Below, piece by piece: positions 11,081 to 24,072 of a stretch of 64,000 nucleotides of DNA. How positions within the stretch are numbered: position 1 is the first letter of the stretch; each line of letters starts with the position of its first letter. This DNA comes from Onchidella celtica. Taxonomy: Eukaryota > Mollusca > Gastropoda > Systellommatophora > Onchidiidae. The position numbers and the translations under genes were made by a program. Under the pieces are notes generated by a model. The model ran no database searches. It had not been told where the DNA came from and worked only from the letters and a program-made list of their open reading frames with translations. The stretch is taken from NCBI GenBank assembly GCA_963931925.1, contig OZ007570.1, positions 26,897,804 through 26,961,803 on the forward strand, written 5' to 3'.

Positions 11081-12790
11081 CTAGTTTGTCTGAAAGAAAT
11101 GGGTCTTCAGATGGCGTTTGAAAGAACCAATGTCATTAATTTCCCTGGTTGTCTTTGGAAGAGTGTTCCAGATGGTAGGGCCAAGAAATGAAAAGGACTT
11201 TTCTCCTACAGTGGACAGATTCATTTTAGGTACTTTCAATTTTGTAGTGTCAGATGATGATCTTAGTTGACGAGATGGAACATAGTAATCAGTTAAATCA
11301 ACTAGGTACGATGGAGCAGTATTATTGACACATTTGTGACAAACGGATGACAATTTGTACATTATTCTTTTCTCGACTGGCAGCCAGTGCAAACTCTGCA
11401 GAAGTGGCAGTGCTGAATCTCTTTTCTTTTTCTTCAAAACAAGTCTCGCTGCATTGTTTTGAGCAATTTGGAGTTTTCTAATATTTTTTTGTGAAATTCC
11501 AGCCAAAAGGGAGTTGCAATAGTCAAGCTTTGAAAGTACAAAAGAATTTACTAAAACAGCCGCAGTTTCAGTTGAAATAAGATGTCTGATTTTACCAATT
11601 TTCCAGATTTCCATGTATAGAATACGAATGAGGTGACTAACCTGAGACGACATAGAAAGATTTGAATCAATGTAAACCCCTAGGTTTTTTACTTTTTTTG
11701 AAATTTCTATTGAATTAGTGCCAATTATCATCTCAGTTCTGTCCACTTCTTGCAGAACCCGCTCACGGCCTAATAAAATAACCTCAGTTTTATCCTCATT
11801 TAGTGCCAGTTTGTTTTGGTTCATCCAGCTTTTAATTTCTGTTATACAGTTTCCAGCCTGCTGCAGAAGGCTGTCAACATCGCATGGCAAGGCAGAACTG
11901 TAGAGCTGGGTATCATCAGCATAGAAATGATATTGTAAATTAAATTTCTTTATTTCATGTACAAGTGGAATAGTATAGATAGTAAACAAAATAGGACCAA
12001 GCACTGAGCCTTGTGGTACGCCATACTGAAGCGCATAAGAAAAAGATCTTATTTTGTTGGTTACAACAAATTGGTGGCGATTTGACAGGTAAGATTCGAC
12101 CCATTTAAGGGCGACCCCTCTGATTCCAAACGATGTTTCTAGCCTTCTGAGCAGGATTTCGTGATCGATGGTGTCGAACGCTGCTGATAGATCCAACAAA
12201 TTTAGCAGAGTAATATTTCCAGAATCTGCCTTTACTAATATGTCATTCATGATTCTTAATAGTGCAGTTTCAGTACTGTGGTTACTTCTGTAAGCAGATT
12301 GAAATGGTTCCAACAGGTCATTATTTCTCAAATGACACATTAGTTGTTGTAATATCACCTTTTCAAGGATTTTTGAAAGAAAAGGAAGGTTTGAGACGGG
12401 TCTATAATTTTTCAACATATTTTGATCAAGAGTCGTTTTTTTCAAAAGTGGTGTTACCCAGGCTGTTTTAAAATAATCAGGGACAGACCCACTTAAAATA
12501 GAGTTGTTTATTATTTTTGTAATAGTTGGAACCAGTTCATCAATACAAGATCTAACCAAAAATGTAGGAATAGGATCGAGGTCACAACATTTTGATGGCG
12601 ATGCCATGATGATAGATTTTACAGATTCATTCGACACAACACCAAAAGTGTCTATAGGATTTCCCTGAAACTCATCAAAATGATCAATGGCATCAAAACT
12701 GTCAAGATTTTCTCGGATAGTTGTAACTTTTTTATCAAAATAATCAGCAAAAACATTGGAAATTGTTCTCGTAAATTGTGGGTAGAGGTG
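11081..12790 (-). pseudogene. L2-like LINE reverse transcriptase (3' part of a frameshifted ORF2)
   Basis: The frame is open from 12901 to the stop at 11081, but meaningful homology starts near 12790 with residues like ISNVFADYFDKKV. The reverse transcriptase motifs are clear: [62 protein letters not shown] and YADDTQLY with the catalytic aspartate pair. The C-terminal GPTIWNTLPKTTR...FKRHLKTHFF is the usual end of CR1/L2 group proteins. The preceding endonuclease frame is offset by one base, so this piece would not be translated with it. Catalytic residues remain intact. Confidence 0.85.
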
Positions 12791-14363
12791 TTTCCTTTCT
12801 TTTCCCTGTGAGTTCATCACAAATACTAAAAAGTTCCTTACAAGATGTAGAATTTTGAAGTTTAGTGACATAGAAGTCTTTTTTTGCAAGTTTAATAACA
12901 CATTTCCATTTGTTCTTCTGGTGTTTGAAAATGTCCTTGTGGACTGTAAGACCTGTCTTTAACCATTTCCTTTCTGCTTTGCGACATTCTGCTTTGGCTG
13001 CTTTGACATCTAGGGTGTACCATGGAGCGAACGGTCTGTTGGAGATTGACCTGGTCTTGATAGGTGCATGTCGCTGTAGTAGATCTTGCTGGATGTTATT
13101 ATAAGATGTGATGTCGCCTTCAAAGTTCTCGAGAGCATTGGCCATTTCCGTCTTGAAGGCATTGATGTCGATACCTTTTATGTCTCTGGACGACACAACT
13201 TTTTTGATGATATTTGGCTTTGCGAAATCAATATCGAGTACGATGGTTTTATGATCCGAAATGAGTTTTTCTAGGACGGCGGTGTTGGTGAAGGTGCTCA
13301 AGGTTTGTTTGATGATCACTAAATCTAAGATGTGACCAGCTCGATGAGTTGGACATTTGATTATCTGAGACATGTTGCATTGGTCGATAAGTTCTTTAAG
13401 TCGTTTTACTTCAGATGATGTTTCAGAATCAAAATGAAAATTAAGATCACCCAAAAGAACAGGGTATCCTTTCTCGCAGGTTAAGCGTGGTAGGAGAACT
13501 TCAAGTTCACTCAGAAAATTGGTTTTACTGCCTGACGCTCGATAAATGCAGACAAAATGAAAGACTTTGGTGCCAAGATCTAATGATAGCTCCATAATCT
13601 CAAATGTTTCAGGTTGGTAGCTAGTTTCCGGTTTAATAACAATTTTTGGTTCAAGTGATTTTCTGAAAATTACAGCGATCCCGCCTCCAAGACGATTTTT
13701 CCGAGGAAAAGATTTAATTTTGAAATTAGGAGGTGTCAGTTCATCTTCAATAATAGCATCACGCTCTTTCACTAACCATGTTTCAACGATAAACAGTAAA
13801 TCTAGATTCTTTTCGTGAATGAGGTCCACAATGTCTTCAGTTTTATTTCTAGATGACTGAGCATTTAAATAACCAACTCTGATGTTACTGCACTGGTCAC
13901 GTTCTACATCATCAGTGTCCACTTTGATTAAATTTGCTTTGCATACTTGTCTATATCCAGGGAGACAACCATGTCTACTGGTGATGTTTACTTTAATTCT
14001 CTGTTTGCCTCCCCTTCTTGAGCGTTTGGTTGCTGGTATTAAGTTAATTTTGTTGTTTCTTAATCTATGCATTACACTAGGTGGTACAATTGCTGTGTTC
14101 AAGGGTCTTAAAGCACACAGCTGGTCTCTTGAATAGGCCATTGTGGGATTACACAGTTGTTGACTGAAGGTGTTCATATTCACTTCATCAAGCACATCAG
14201 TGTGCACACCGGTCTCAGTGTGTAAGTGTTCACTTGTCAAAACAATGTTACCTGTACTAGCCATGAGTAGTGACAGGCCAAGAATAACACAAGCACAATG
14301 GTGGAAATTATTCCAACTTGAAGATCTTAAAATTGATCTGAGAATTTCTGACTTCAATTTCAT
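12744..14363 (-). pseudogene. L2-like LINE AP endonuclease (5' part of the frameshifted ORF2)
   Basis: A 539-codon frame starts at ATG 14363; an in-frame TGA lies upstream, which supports this start. The N-terminal 150 or so residues are basic and include an RSRRGGKQRIK stretch. The endonuclease follows: VGYLNAQSSRNKTE, DLLFIVETWL with the catalytic glutamate, GGGIAVIFRK, LLGDLNFHFD, HILDLVI and ISDHKTIVLDI with the catalytic aspartate-histidine pair. The frame then leaves homology after GKRKETPLP and stops at 12744. The reverse transcriptase continues in the next frame, so one inserted base (or two lost) between about 12770 and 12795 explains the break. Confidence 0.85.
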
Positions 14364-14535
14364 AATTTTCACAATATTTTTTCACACATGAATTCACTGA
14401 AACCTAATAAACATGCTGGTATAAAAATCCAAAAGAAAGCCGATGTTGATCAGGAACAACAAGTAATAAAATGCAGAGCACAAAAAGGCTGCCAACCGGC
14501 GCACTGTGTCATACACATACACAGACTAAGACACA

Positions 14536-14627
14536 CAGAGAGGAAGAGAGAGTGAGTGAGAGAGAGAGTGTGTGCCTGTGAGAGAGTGAGAGAGAGAGAG
14601 AGAAGAGAGAGGGAGAGAGAGAGAAAG
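14536..14627. repeat. GA-rich simple repeat flanking the L2-like LINE (right part)
   Basis: Imperfect (GA)n with GT interruptions. It is the counterpart of the tract at 10878-10921 on the other side of the LINE. Confidence 0.85.
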
Positions 14628-14639
14628 ACCCCTGCTACT

Positions 14640-15529
14640 GCTAGTCAAACATTTCCAAACTTTGCGATAAAGCGAGAAGTTGCGAAGGAAAACGGCAATG
14701 TGTCAGCAAAGGACAATAACTTTTTATTACCAGCAGTAAAAAATTAAGTAAACACCGCCTTACATACAAAGTAAACACTGAGCGTTTTTTCCCCACCAGC
14801 AAGGTTTCTCGAGCCTTCCGTGAATGATGTCAGCATGACGTCATTTATTCAAAAACTCTGAAGTTACACAAGCAGGGCATAAGCATCGTCTTTCACATAC
14901 TTTTTTCTACAAGGGGAGGGTTGCAGGCAAATAATGACATCTTCCAGAGTGGGCTTTTTTTTTATAAACTTTGTTGGAAGGAGGGCAGGTACGGGATGGA
15001 AGTAGCCTTACATAATAGGAATAACTGTCACTTCCGAAGCGGAAATAAGCGGTACATAGACAGGATATTTACCCTGATTTGAGATGGAAATGTACACGTT
15101 CTAGTAGAGGTCATACCTGTTGTCGCGTGAAATGTTGAAGAAATGCTATAGTCTTTGAAATACTATCATTTCTAAACGTAGGAGCTGAAGGTTAGTCCTT
15201 GTACGGAGAGTAGTATCAATGATCGATTTTTAAAAATATTTTTTTTTGGTGATCAATCTTTCAATAACTTTTTATACATGCTGTTTGAATATTATGACGG
15301 TTTCCATTTTAACGACAAAAAGTCTACGTTTTTAAAAGTAATGCCATTGTAATGTACGACTGTTACGTTAGGTACGTGGACAATACTGGCACTGTTTAGA
15401 TCCTCATGATAAATGTTTCTGATATGAGCGGTCTCAAAACCAAACTGAGCAGTTGATTACAACCAGTAAATTATGAATATACACCCGCCTTTTCCTTATC
15501 ACTGCCATATCACAACCTAGAGACTAAGA
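14640..15529. other. Spacer between the two L2-like LINEs
   Basis: AT-rich sequence without a supported gene or repeat. The longest ORFs are short and featureless. Confidence 0.5.
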
Positions 15530-15560
15530 TAATAATAATAATATATACATGATTTATATA

Positions 15561-15594
15561 GCGCCAGGACTAAAACATTAAAAGCTCTAGGCGC
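15561..15594 (-). other. 3' terminal stem-loop of the truncated L2-like LINE
   Basis: GCGCC (15561-15565) pairs with GGCGC (15590-15594), next to TATATAAATC and the (ATT)n tail. Position and shape match the hairpin at 10957-10990 although the loop sequence differs. Confidence 0.6.
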
Positions 15595-15661
15595 TGTACA
15601 CAGTAAAAAATCATAAAAGCACATTCAAATAAACTTACACACACATAGCAAGCTATAAAAT

Positions 15662-17215
15662 TCAGTTTTTAAAAAGAAATGTTTTTAACCTGTTTTTAAA
15701 TATGTTTAGAGAGGCAGAATTTCGAACCTCTTGTGGTAAAGAATTCCACACACAGGGACCAAAACAACTAAAAGCTCTATCTCCATAATTTGATGTTTTA
15801 CACCTGGGAACAACCAGTTTGTTTTCTGTAGTAGATCTTAAAAATCTATCAGACTCATGTTTTTTCAAAAGTTCCGAAAGATAGGAGGGAGCTGAACCTT
15901 CAAGACATTTGTAAACCAAAACTGCAGCTTTAAATTTTATTCTGTTTTCAACAGTAAGCCAGTGAAGTTGGTCAATAAGGCTTGAGGCAGATTCTCTTTT
16001 TGATTTTCTAAAAATCAGTCTAGCTGCATTATTCTGAATTATCTGAAGGCGTTTTATTTTGTTGCTCGGAATTCCAAAGAGCAGAGAGTTACAATAATCA
16101 AGCTTTGAAAACATAAGTGAAGTGATAAGTATTCGAGTTGCCTCTTGGGATATGAATGGACGAATAGAGCTGATGTTTTTTAATTGAAACATTAATGATC
16201 GACATAATGAACTTATTTGATTTTCCATGCTGAGATCTGATTCTAAAATTGTGCCTAAGTTTTTAACTTTATTCACGTTTGCTACAGTGCTTTCACCAAG
16301 ATTTAATTTTACATTTTTAATTGCAGTAATTTGTCTTTTCTTTCCAATAATCATAACTTCTATTTTGTCTTCATTTAGCTTTAGTTTGTTTTGGTTCATC
16401 CATTCTTTTGTGTCCATAATACACTTTTCACTATCTTTTATAACATTGTCAACATGACCTAAAGTCGTACCAGGGTGATATAGTTGGACATCATCAGCAT
16501 ACTGATGGTAATAAAAACCATGATCTTTAAAAATATTAGACAGGGGCCCAATGTACATAATAAAGAGAGTAGGACCTAAAACTGAGCCTTGTGGAACACC
16601 ATATGGCAGTATGTATTCTTTTGATTTTATGTTATCTGTTACAACAATTTGTTTTCGGTCACATAGATAGGACCTGAACCATTTCAGAGCTATACCAGAG
16701 ATCCCATAGGTTGCTTCTAATCTGCAAAGAATAATTTCATGATCTATGGTGTCGAAGGCAGCTGATAGATCAAGAATGTTTAAACACGAAACCAAGCCCT
16801 TGTCCAGTAATCCAAACAAATCATTAACAATCTTCAATAAAGCAGTTTCAGTGCTACAATTTGCACGATATGCTGACTGGAATGATTCACAGAGAGCGTT
16901 ATTGTTTAGATGACCAAGTAGTTGTTTTAAAATTACTTTCTCTAAAATCTTTGATAAAAATTGAAGATTAGATACTGGTCTATAGTTTTTCAAGTTTTCA
17001 GAGTCAAGATTAACTTTCTTAAGCAAAGGTTTAACGAGTGCAACTTTATAGGTCTCTGGCACAGCACCTGTACATAAAGAAGTGTTAATAATTTTTGTGA
17101 TGGATGGTAAAAGATCAGGTAAGCATTTTTTTAACAAGTCTGTGGGCATGGGATCTAGTTCACATTGCTTAAGATGTGTAATTTTTACCAGGATATGCAC
17201 AGCAGCCAAATGCAT
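15662..17215 (-). pseudogene. Truncated L2-like reverse transcriptase, open frame
   Basis: This 517-codon frame is open from its fortuitous ATG to the stop near the element 3' end. It carries [82 protein letters not shown] and the terminal [14 protein letters not shown]...[10 protein letters not shown]. The endonuclease domain is absent, so it cannot retrotranspose by itself. No internal stop or frameshift is present, which implies a fairly recent insertion. The start codon lies at or beyond the truncation point and is not the original start. Confidence 0.85.
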
Positions 17216-17219
17216 ACAA

Positions 17220-20200
17220 TATCATTATCAAATTAAACATAGGCCTAAATAGAATTATACACGACTCTGGTAGCAAACCCATTTTGGTTCTATGGATATA
17301 TTTTTGGGGGGTCATTGGTTTTACTATCTTTGTTAAATTAGAATGACACAGCTCATACGATTTTGATTACTTTAGTCTGTAAACGGATTAAATCCGAACA
17401 TATGTCTAAAGTGCCACAGATTTAGATTAACACTTTTGCTATACGTTTTCAGCGGTTGCAATAAGCAGACCGCACAAAAGCCTGCGTTTCCTTAGAAAAC
17501 AACAACAACAACAAACAAACTTTTAATGGAATATAAACGATAGAAAAGGTGACTTTTTCCTCTTTGTTTCAATCAACCATCCACTTAACCCGCTAATGCA
17601 CGAGTCAGTCACATAAATTGTCACCAAAACCTAAATAGATAAATGTAATTATAATGTTTACAAGAGAATGCTGATATGTACAGCAGGTCAACAGCTGTTG
17701 GAGTATCAATTTAAAAAATTGGCACAAATTAAGCCTGTGTCGAAGTACGACAGAATAGAAGAAAAAACTGGATGTATTTGTAAATTCAGTTATTATTATT
17801 ATTATTACTATTATTATAATTATTATGTTTATTTCATCTCGGAGAAAGCGTAAGAAACTTTGCCTTCTCTTTGGATTGCTGGAGATTTAAAGTGATATTC
17901 AGTTTTCTTGATATTTGTCAATCGCTATAAAACTTCTCAAAAATAGATCAACACCTTTTTCTGGTATCGCTTTCCAGTTTGTTTTTGTTTTTTTTTGTTA
18001 CTTTTATTTCCAGCGTCCATTATTCGCGCTGATTTGTCAAAAACGGTGATTTTTTCCTCGGCTCATCCTCTCGACTTCCCTCCCTCCCCCAATCTCCCAT
18101 CATGGACTTCTAGTGTGAATGTAAGCAGGCGTGTCAGGTAACCAGTAACAACACCTGGTGAAGTAAGCCCTTATTTGCTTGATGTATACACTCTGTCAGC
18201 CAAGCTTCATTGCTAATTCAATAAGTCGCCTTTTTTCAAAATGGTATCAAATGTGTAAACATCGCAGAGAGGGTGTTTTATATAACATTATGATAATATT
18301 ATCGTTGTCTTCAACATTATTACCAACAAAAACAGATAGAGTATGCACCCTGATTTAATACGGTGGATTTCACCAGAAAAATGGTCAAGTGGCACAGTTG
18401 TACAGAGCATTCAAGACTGAAAAATGAGAGAATGATATATTATCTCTCAAATGTTTGTGAAATGTATGTAAAAGCCTCTGAAAATGTCATTACATAGTGC
18501 TTACAGAAATTTAGTATTCTTAGACATAAACTTCTGGTTCATCTTTTATTTGTCTTCCAATCTGCAGTCTGCCAACTCCAAAAATGTTCAGTATCTTTTT
18601 ATTACATACTTTTCAGTGGATATTTAAATCAAACTATAATGATAGTAGTTGTAGGAGTAGTAGTACATGTAGTAGTAATAGTTGTGGTAGCAGTTATACT
18701 ATTTGGAAGTTAAACCTATAAAGTCACATCTATGTTTGTTTCATAAGATGAGAATGGTGAAAATGCAGAGAATTTGATGTCACAATGTTTTACATTAATT
18801 CATATTACAAACATTAGGTAAACGAGTTAGCTTCAGTGTGGGCAAGCGCAGAGTGATTGGTAATCATACAACTCTCAACGGTAACAAATTGCTGGGTAGT
18901 GGAGCTCGTTAAGACAGTTTTTAAAAAACATGTATTCTTTATCACTCCGTAAAAATGCCGTATTACACTACGGCAACTCACGACATTAATCAGCAAGATC
19001 GTGGCCACAATGATGTTCTTTTAACGTCTGCTGAATATTTCGTAGGATCCTTGAACACTCTGTGTTGGGAAGTCGTTGGGTAGGGGTGAGCAGCGTGGAA
19101 TTTAGAGGGTTTAACAAAGGAATTCACAGCCAAACACTGAATATATCCTGTCCATTTTTATTTCAGCAGTATCCGGTTTGTTTTGTCCTGAGGTTTATTC
19201 TAGTCATAGTGATGACAGCGGGTGTATGATTTCTTTCTTCTCTTTTTTTTCTAAAAGACGATTGAAGATGGAAAAACAAAAAAAGTAAACAGTGCCAGGT
19301 CAGGAAATGCGAATTTACAAAACAAACAAATGACAGGACGTGAAAGAAAAGGATTGTCACTACGCAGGATCCCTTTTCAGACAAGGGCCAATTTAAGGAT
19401 TTTAAATGCCTTGGGGGTTAAGGCTAGTGCCATGGGCAAAATTAATGCCCTCGGTCAGAGGTTACAGAATCGGATGGTGTAGGTGTATGATGGATGGCTG
19501 AGTATCAGATGACCATGAATATTCGCCCCCTTTCTGTTTTTATTTAGATCATTTTTTAATGGTTGTGGGCGTAAAAGATCATGCCCCGAGGTTAGGAAGA
19601 GTTGTGAAAGCCTTGATAATAGCCGTCTCACGATTTTATATCAGACGAAAACATCAACGCCTGCATCGCGCAGTGTGACATTGGCACGTTTAAGGAATTA
19701 CAGAGATCTATCATGACCGCCCTCTGACAATTTGGCGTCTTTGTAAGGGTTTATACCTTTTATATTCTCTGTCAGTATTCTACATTTATAAAAGGGAAAA
19801 TGTTGCCATAATGAAAGATACTCATAATAGAGACTAAATTAAAATGAAGTCGTGTTTCAGTGGCTTTACAGAAAGTTTTGTGAGACTTGCATTTTATCCA
19901 CGGGGCGCTGTTAAAGCCCCCCCCCCCCTCCCCCGCGGCAAAAAGAGGGGGGTGGGCGGTCGATCAAAGAGCATCAAGAGCAAATCTGATGTATAAGTTC
20001 ATTCAACTGTGAAATCATCATCATCATCTGTGAAATACTGAAAGCAAAAGACCAAACCCTTTTCAACACCGAAGACGGGGATCAAAAGATGTAACAGTAT
20101 CTTCAAATCTCTGTTCCCCCATCTTCTGGTACATGCCTTCCCTGTCATTTTTGCCTTTCCCAACTCCAGCTATCAATGAATAGCAAAATGCATAAATATC

Positions 20201-22080
20201 ACTAATAGTGTCTCTAAAAAGACTGGAGAACAAAAAAATTTAACTGAAAAAAAAAAAAACGTCATAGATCTATATTATGCCTCAGTGATTTCGTTAGTTT
20301 CTTTCACGTATCGGTACAATGTAATGACGTTATAACTATTGTGAAAGAATAATTCAAAGTAAACCTTTGATTGAATGCACTTAGGCTTTCAGCTGACTTC
20401 ATAACGGATTAAAGTTCACTTCCAAAATTGTTAATTTACTTTCTTCTGTTTGACTGACAAATTATATGATTTAATTTAATTTATTGCCAGACAGCAAACG
20501 CAAGAGGAGAAGACCTGGGATGCAGACATGATTCAAAAGGCTAAAATGTCCTCCTCACTGCCCAACCATAGCGAACAGGTGTGTCATGATGTATTTTATA
20601 GTTATGCCTATGTGTCACCTCTTCCTAAATCCAGCCAAACAATGAATAGACATGCACTACCAGTATGACGGACAAGGACGCTGTATCTTAGACCATCTTG
20701 ATCAAGTGCGTTTTACGCGGATACTCATTATCATCAGTCGAGCACAGGCATACACAAGCCATAACTGCAAACTTAAATAGAATGTTCAATGTAAAAGTAG
20801 TAAATAGAGAGAACTTTTATCGAATCTCCCCTCCCTCTCCCCCTGCCCCCCCCCTTTTTTTCCCCAAGGGTGTGTCTGTCATCCCCTTTCTCCCTTTCAA
20901 GCATCCATCCATCCATCCATCTAATCTAACTAATCTATCTAATCTATCCATCTCTCTACATGTATCTTACCTTACAATACTCTCTCAAATTCCATGTAAC
21001 AGATGTAGTATTACTGATATGAACCAATTCAAATGTCAGCTTTGATTTCACAAATTAAACACAGTACTGGAGGCCAGACAAAGGAGAATCATCTTATATC
21101 TCCAACTATATGACTCACGCGCCCTAACCTAACAACACAGCTGCTGTGCACCGCACTAAATGTAGACCAAATATCCACCCCCACCCGCGAACACAGACCT
21201 ATGAAAAACATGTACATACGTAATGTCACAAATCTCAAAACATATGGGGAAAACCAGCATTGCCGAACAACCAAAGCTTTCAAACTTGCCCCTAGACTTC
21301 ATAGTACATTTAATCTTGTGTCATTTTGATACTGAATATTTATTATTACTGTGCTTAGATTTTATCACCAGAACAAAAATATCTTCTTTTTCTTGAAGCA
21401 CCGGGTAACTGGCACAAAATTAATGGGTGTTGTACTGAACATTCTGAGTGACATCTTCCTACAGGACAAAGTGGTCATATAATATCTACAATAAATCTAA
21501 TAAAATGGTTTATGTCACTAAATCTATCCCTCAACGATCTAAATTCTGAATCCTATCTCTGATACGCCCCCCCCCCCCGTCCCCTTTTTTCCAAAAAACC
21601 CTGGTTTTTTATGACTTACACGATACCAAACCAATTTAAGAACGTCCCTCTCATATACGTCTATCATGTCAATCTGCTTTCAGCTTGTTTCTACTGCGAG
21701 GTCAGCAGTATTAATAGCACTGCATCACCTTTTGTAGGAGATACGTGAAATGCATCTCATGCACCAGTGGGTAAATATTGTACATACATTAATATTACGT
21801 TTCTATCTTCAGCCACTTTTGTTCAGGGTTCAGACAAACAAATCAGTTTATACTTAACCCTTACGAACTCAAGGTGCAGCATTCTGACATGTTATATCCG
21901 TTGAATCCTGAGTTGAGGCCCACCTTGTCAAAAGTCAAATCTCTACACAATATCACTTTTATATGTGCCGTGTCAAAGGAAAGACACGTGACACGCCAAT
22001 CTAGGTCAAATTCAATTTTTATCATCATTTTATAGAATGAAATGAGCCAGATCTTTCTACCCGGATTATACTTTTTGTGC
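17220..22080. other. Repeat-poor intergenic DNA, no gene recognised
   Basis: Nearly 5 kb without a supported exon. Small simple repeats are present: TTA-type at 17789-17827, TAG-type at 18640-18705, and a C run with a facing G run at 19918-19957. The ORFs are short and lack recognisable motifs. Confidence 0.5.
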
Positions 22081-22235
22081 GGCTAGTGGTTTATTTTGGT
22101 TATCAAGCACACACACAAAAAAAAAGGGGGGGCGGGGGCATTGATTGAAGAATAAAGCGAGGCGCAACGCCATACACGCCCCCTCTCCCAGTTTCTCTGT
22201 CTCCCGTCCCCCGGCCTCTCTCCCTGCACCTCTCT

Positions 22236-22293
22236 GTCTTTCTTTTTCTCTCTCTCTATCTCTATCTCTCTAGCACACACACACACACACACA

Positions 22294-22346
<53 letters not shown>
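22236..22346. repeat. CT and CA microsatellite
   Basis: CT/TATC-type repeats, then (CA)n near 22274-22296, then (CT)n to 22346. ORFs across it are artefacts. Confidence 0.95.
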
Positions 22347-22348
<2 letters not shown>

Positions 22349-22452
22349 GTAACATTTTGTTCTTGAAGTTTTTGTCACAAAACAGCTGACAGTGACTTGC
22401 ATGCGTCACGCACCTCTGCCCATAATGTAGTGACATCGCTATCCCATCTACA

Positions 22453-23090
22453 TCAATTTACACAAAGTAACACATACATACAAAGACAAGATGCTTCGGG
22501 AAAAAGTGACCCTGCAAGATAATAGAAAGTTAACTCTATGAACAAGAAGACACTCACAGGTGATTTAAATTGGTTTTCAGCGACTGAGCACATACTTTTG
22601 GCAATATGACACTCCAGATTTTTTCTGTCAATTATTTTTCCGAATAATATCAGCGTTTCTGCCCTATCTCCCTTTGGAAGAAAACTTAAATTTTGGCTGA
22701 TAGATTCTGTGCGACAAGCAACAGCATCTCGCGTACCGTCGGGTATTTTCCTCCATATTGCTTTACGCATGTGCATTGATTTTTTTTTGTGCCTTTTCCA
22801 GAAAATGAAGATTGAAATCAATGAAAATTTGAAGAGTTGTTTCAAAACATGGGTTTGTTCAATACGCTTCAAAATCGAAATTTGCACAAGAACGCCTATG
22901 AAAAATACACCCGCATGACACAACAACATACTAAATAAGAAGTGAGAGAACCACTTTCATGACAAAACTTCAAAATCGTCAAAATATCGCATACAACAAT
23001 GTGGGAAATACCCCCTCGATATATTTCCCGTTTCTGTAAAAACTCCTTAATTCTCCCCTGTTTGAAACACAACCATTTAATAAAATACAC
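22453..23090. other. Intergenic DNA between microsatellites
   Basis: A 158-codon minus-strand ORF crosses this stretch but shows no domain, no family motif and irregular composition. No function is assigned. Confidence 0.4.
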
Positions 23091-23513
23091 AGCATGTTAG
23101 GGCATGTTTCGGACAGACGTGACTCGGACGGGGTGGTGATGGTGGTGGAGTGGGGAGGAAGAAGGAGGTGGAAGATTTTTTTTTCCTTTGAAAAAGGGGG
23201 AGGGGGTAATTTCCTCAATCTCTTCTCAAATCCACATTCAGCCTCTTTTGTAGTTTCACCTTCGTTTGCTATAACTGTGTCTGTGCAACCTCTCCTCCCC
23301 TTCCCCACATTGATGAAGCACGTCCCACGCAGCCCCCTGTGTCCACACGTGTAATCAGCTGGGTGAGCAAACAGGCTTCGTCGTTAAGTCATTAAACCCC
23401 AAGTGTTTGTCTTTACTCGTGACTCGACAGGCAATCCAAGAGTTCAGTCTGATCTATGTCATTGACAAATTGAGCGCTGTTTATCTCCTTCTGGTTGCAT
23501 GCCGTTTCTTGTA

Positions 23514-23517
<4 letters not shown>

Positions 23518-23547
<30 letters not shown>

Positions 23548-23675
23548 CTCTCTTATCCCTCTCTGTCTCTTCCTCTCTCTCTTTTCTCTCTGTCGCTTTG
23601 TCTCACTTTCTCTCTCTCTCTCTTTCTGTCTGTCTGTCTCTCTCTCCTTCTCTCTCTCTCCGTTCTGTCACTCAA
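23518..23675. repeat. CT-rich microsatellite
   Basis: (CT)n with interspersed TTTT, GTCT and CCTT variants. Confidence 0.95.
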
Positions 23676-24072
23676 TCTTGGTCTCTTCTTTCTCCTCCTA
23701 TTGTTCCATTCTTTAGCCTTCTTATCTTATCCACATTCTTTCTCGGTTCTATCTGTTTGTTCACTTTGCCTCCCTTTACTGTCTTCTCCCGTGCATCCTG
23801 ATACTAGTAGCGATCTAACTCTATGTCTTTAGTTCATCTGTCTAGAAGTAACACTTAATATCATTATGTCTCCTTCTCCCCATCCTCTTCTCTCCTACCC
23901 GTCGACATCAATTTTTTTCTGTTGTTTACAGGAAAGTTCTTTTCCGCCCGTCTCTAACACCCTACCTCTAAACCTTAAGGCTGAATGTATTTGGATTACT
24001 TAGAGAAGAAAAGTAGGATGCGTTTCGCTGAAAGTTGCCTACCGTACTTTAGTTACATCTAGCTTCACTACT

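Larger units (their letters stand above)
10923..14535 (-). mobile_element. Near full-length L2-like LINE, minus strand, frameshifted
   Basis: Read on the minus strand the element has a 5' leader, an endonuclease-bearing ORF, a reverse transcriptase frame and a short 3' UTR. The 3' UTR ends in a hairpin and an ATTATT-type tail (10923-10942). The hairpin, with GCGCTATATAAATGC next to the tail, resembles the 3' ends of L2-type elements. The 5' boundary is placed where GA-rich repeat resumes and is approximate. The GA tract on both sides suggests the LINE landed inside a GA microsatellite. Confidence 0.8.
15530..17215 (-). mobile_element. 5'-truncated L2-like LINE, minus strand
   Basis: A second L2-like copy in the same orientation. 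It keeps only the reverse transcriptase half of ORF2, a short 3' UTR, the GCGCC...GGCGC hairpin and an (ATT)n tail at about 15530-15546. The 5' end is cut shortly upstream of the reverse transcriptase domain, as expected for incomplete target-primed reverse transcription. Its protein differs substantially from the 11-14 kb copy, so it belongs to another lineage of the same group. No convincing target duplication was found. Confidence 0.8.

Noticed and set aside
15530-17215. Target duplication around the truncated L2-like copy
   Set aside because: Only a short TAAGAT-like match was seen, which is not distinguishable from chance.
22453-22929. 158-codon minus-strand ORF
   Set aside because: No domain, no family motif and no splice or promoter context; length alone is not convincing in AT-rich DNA.
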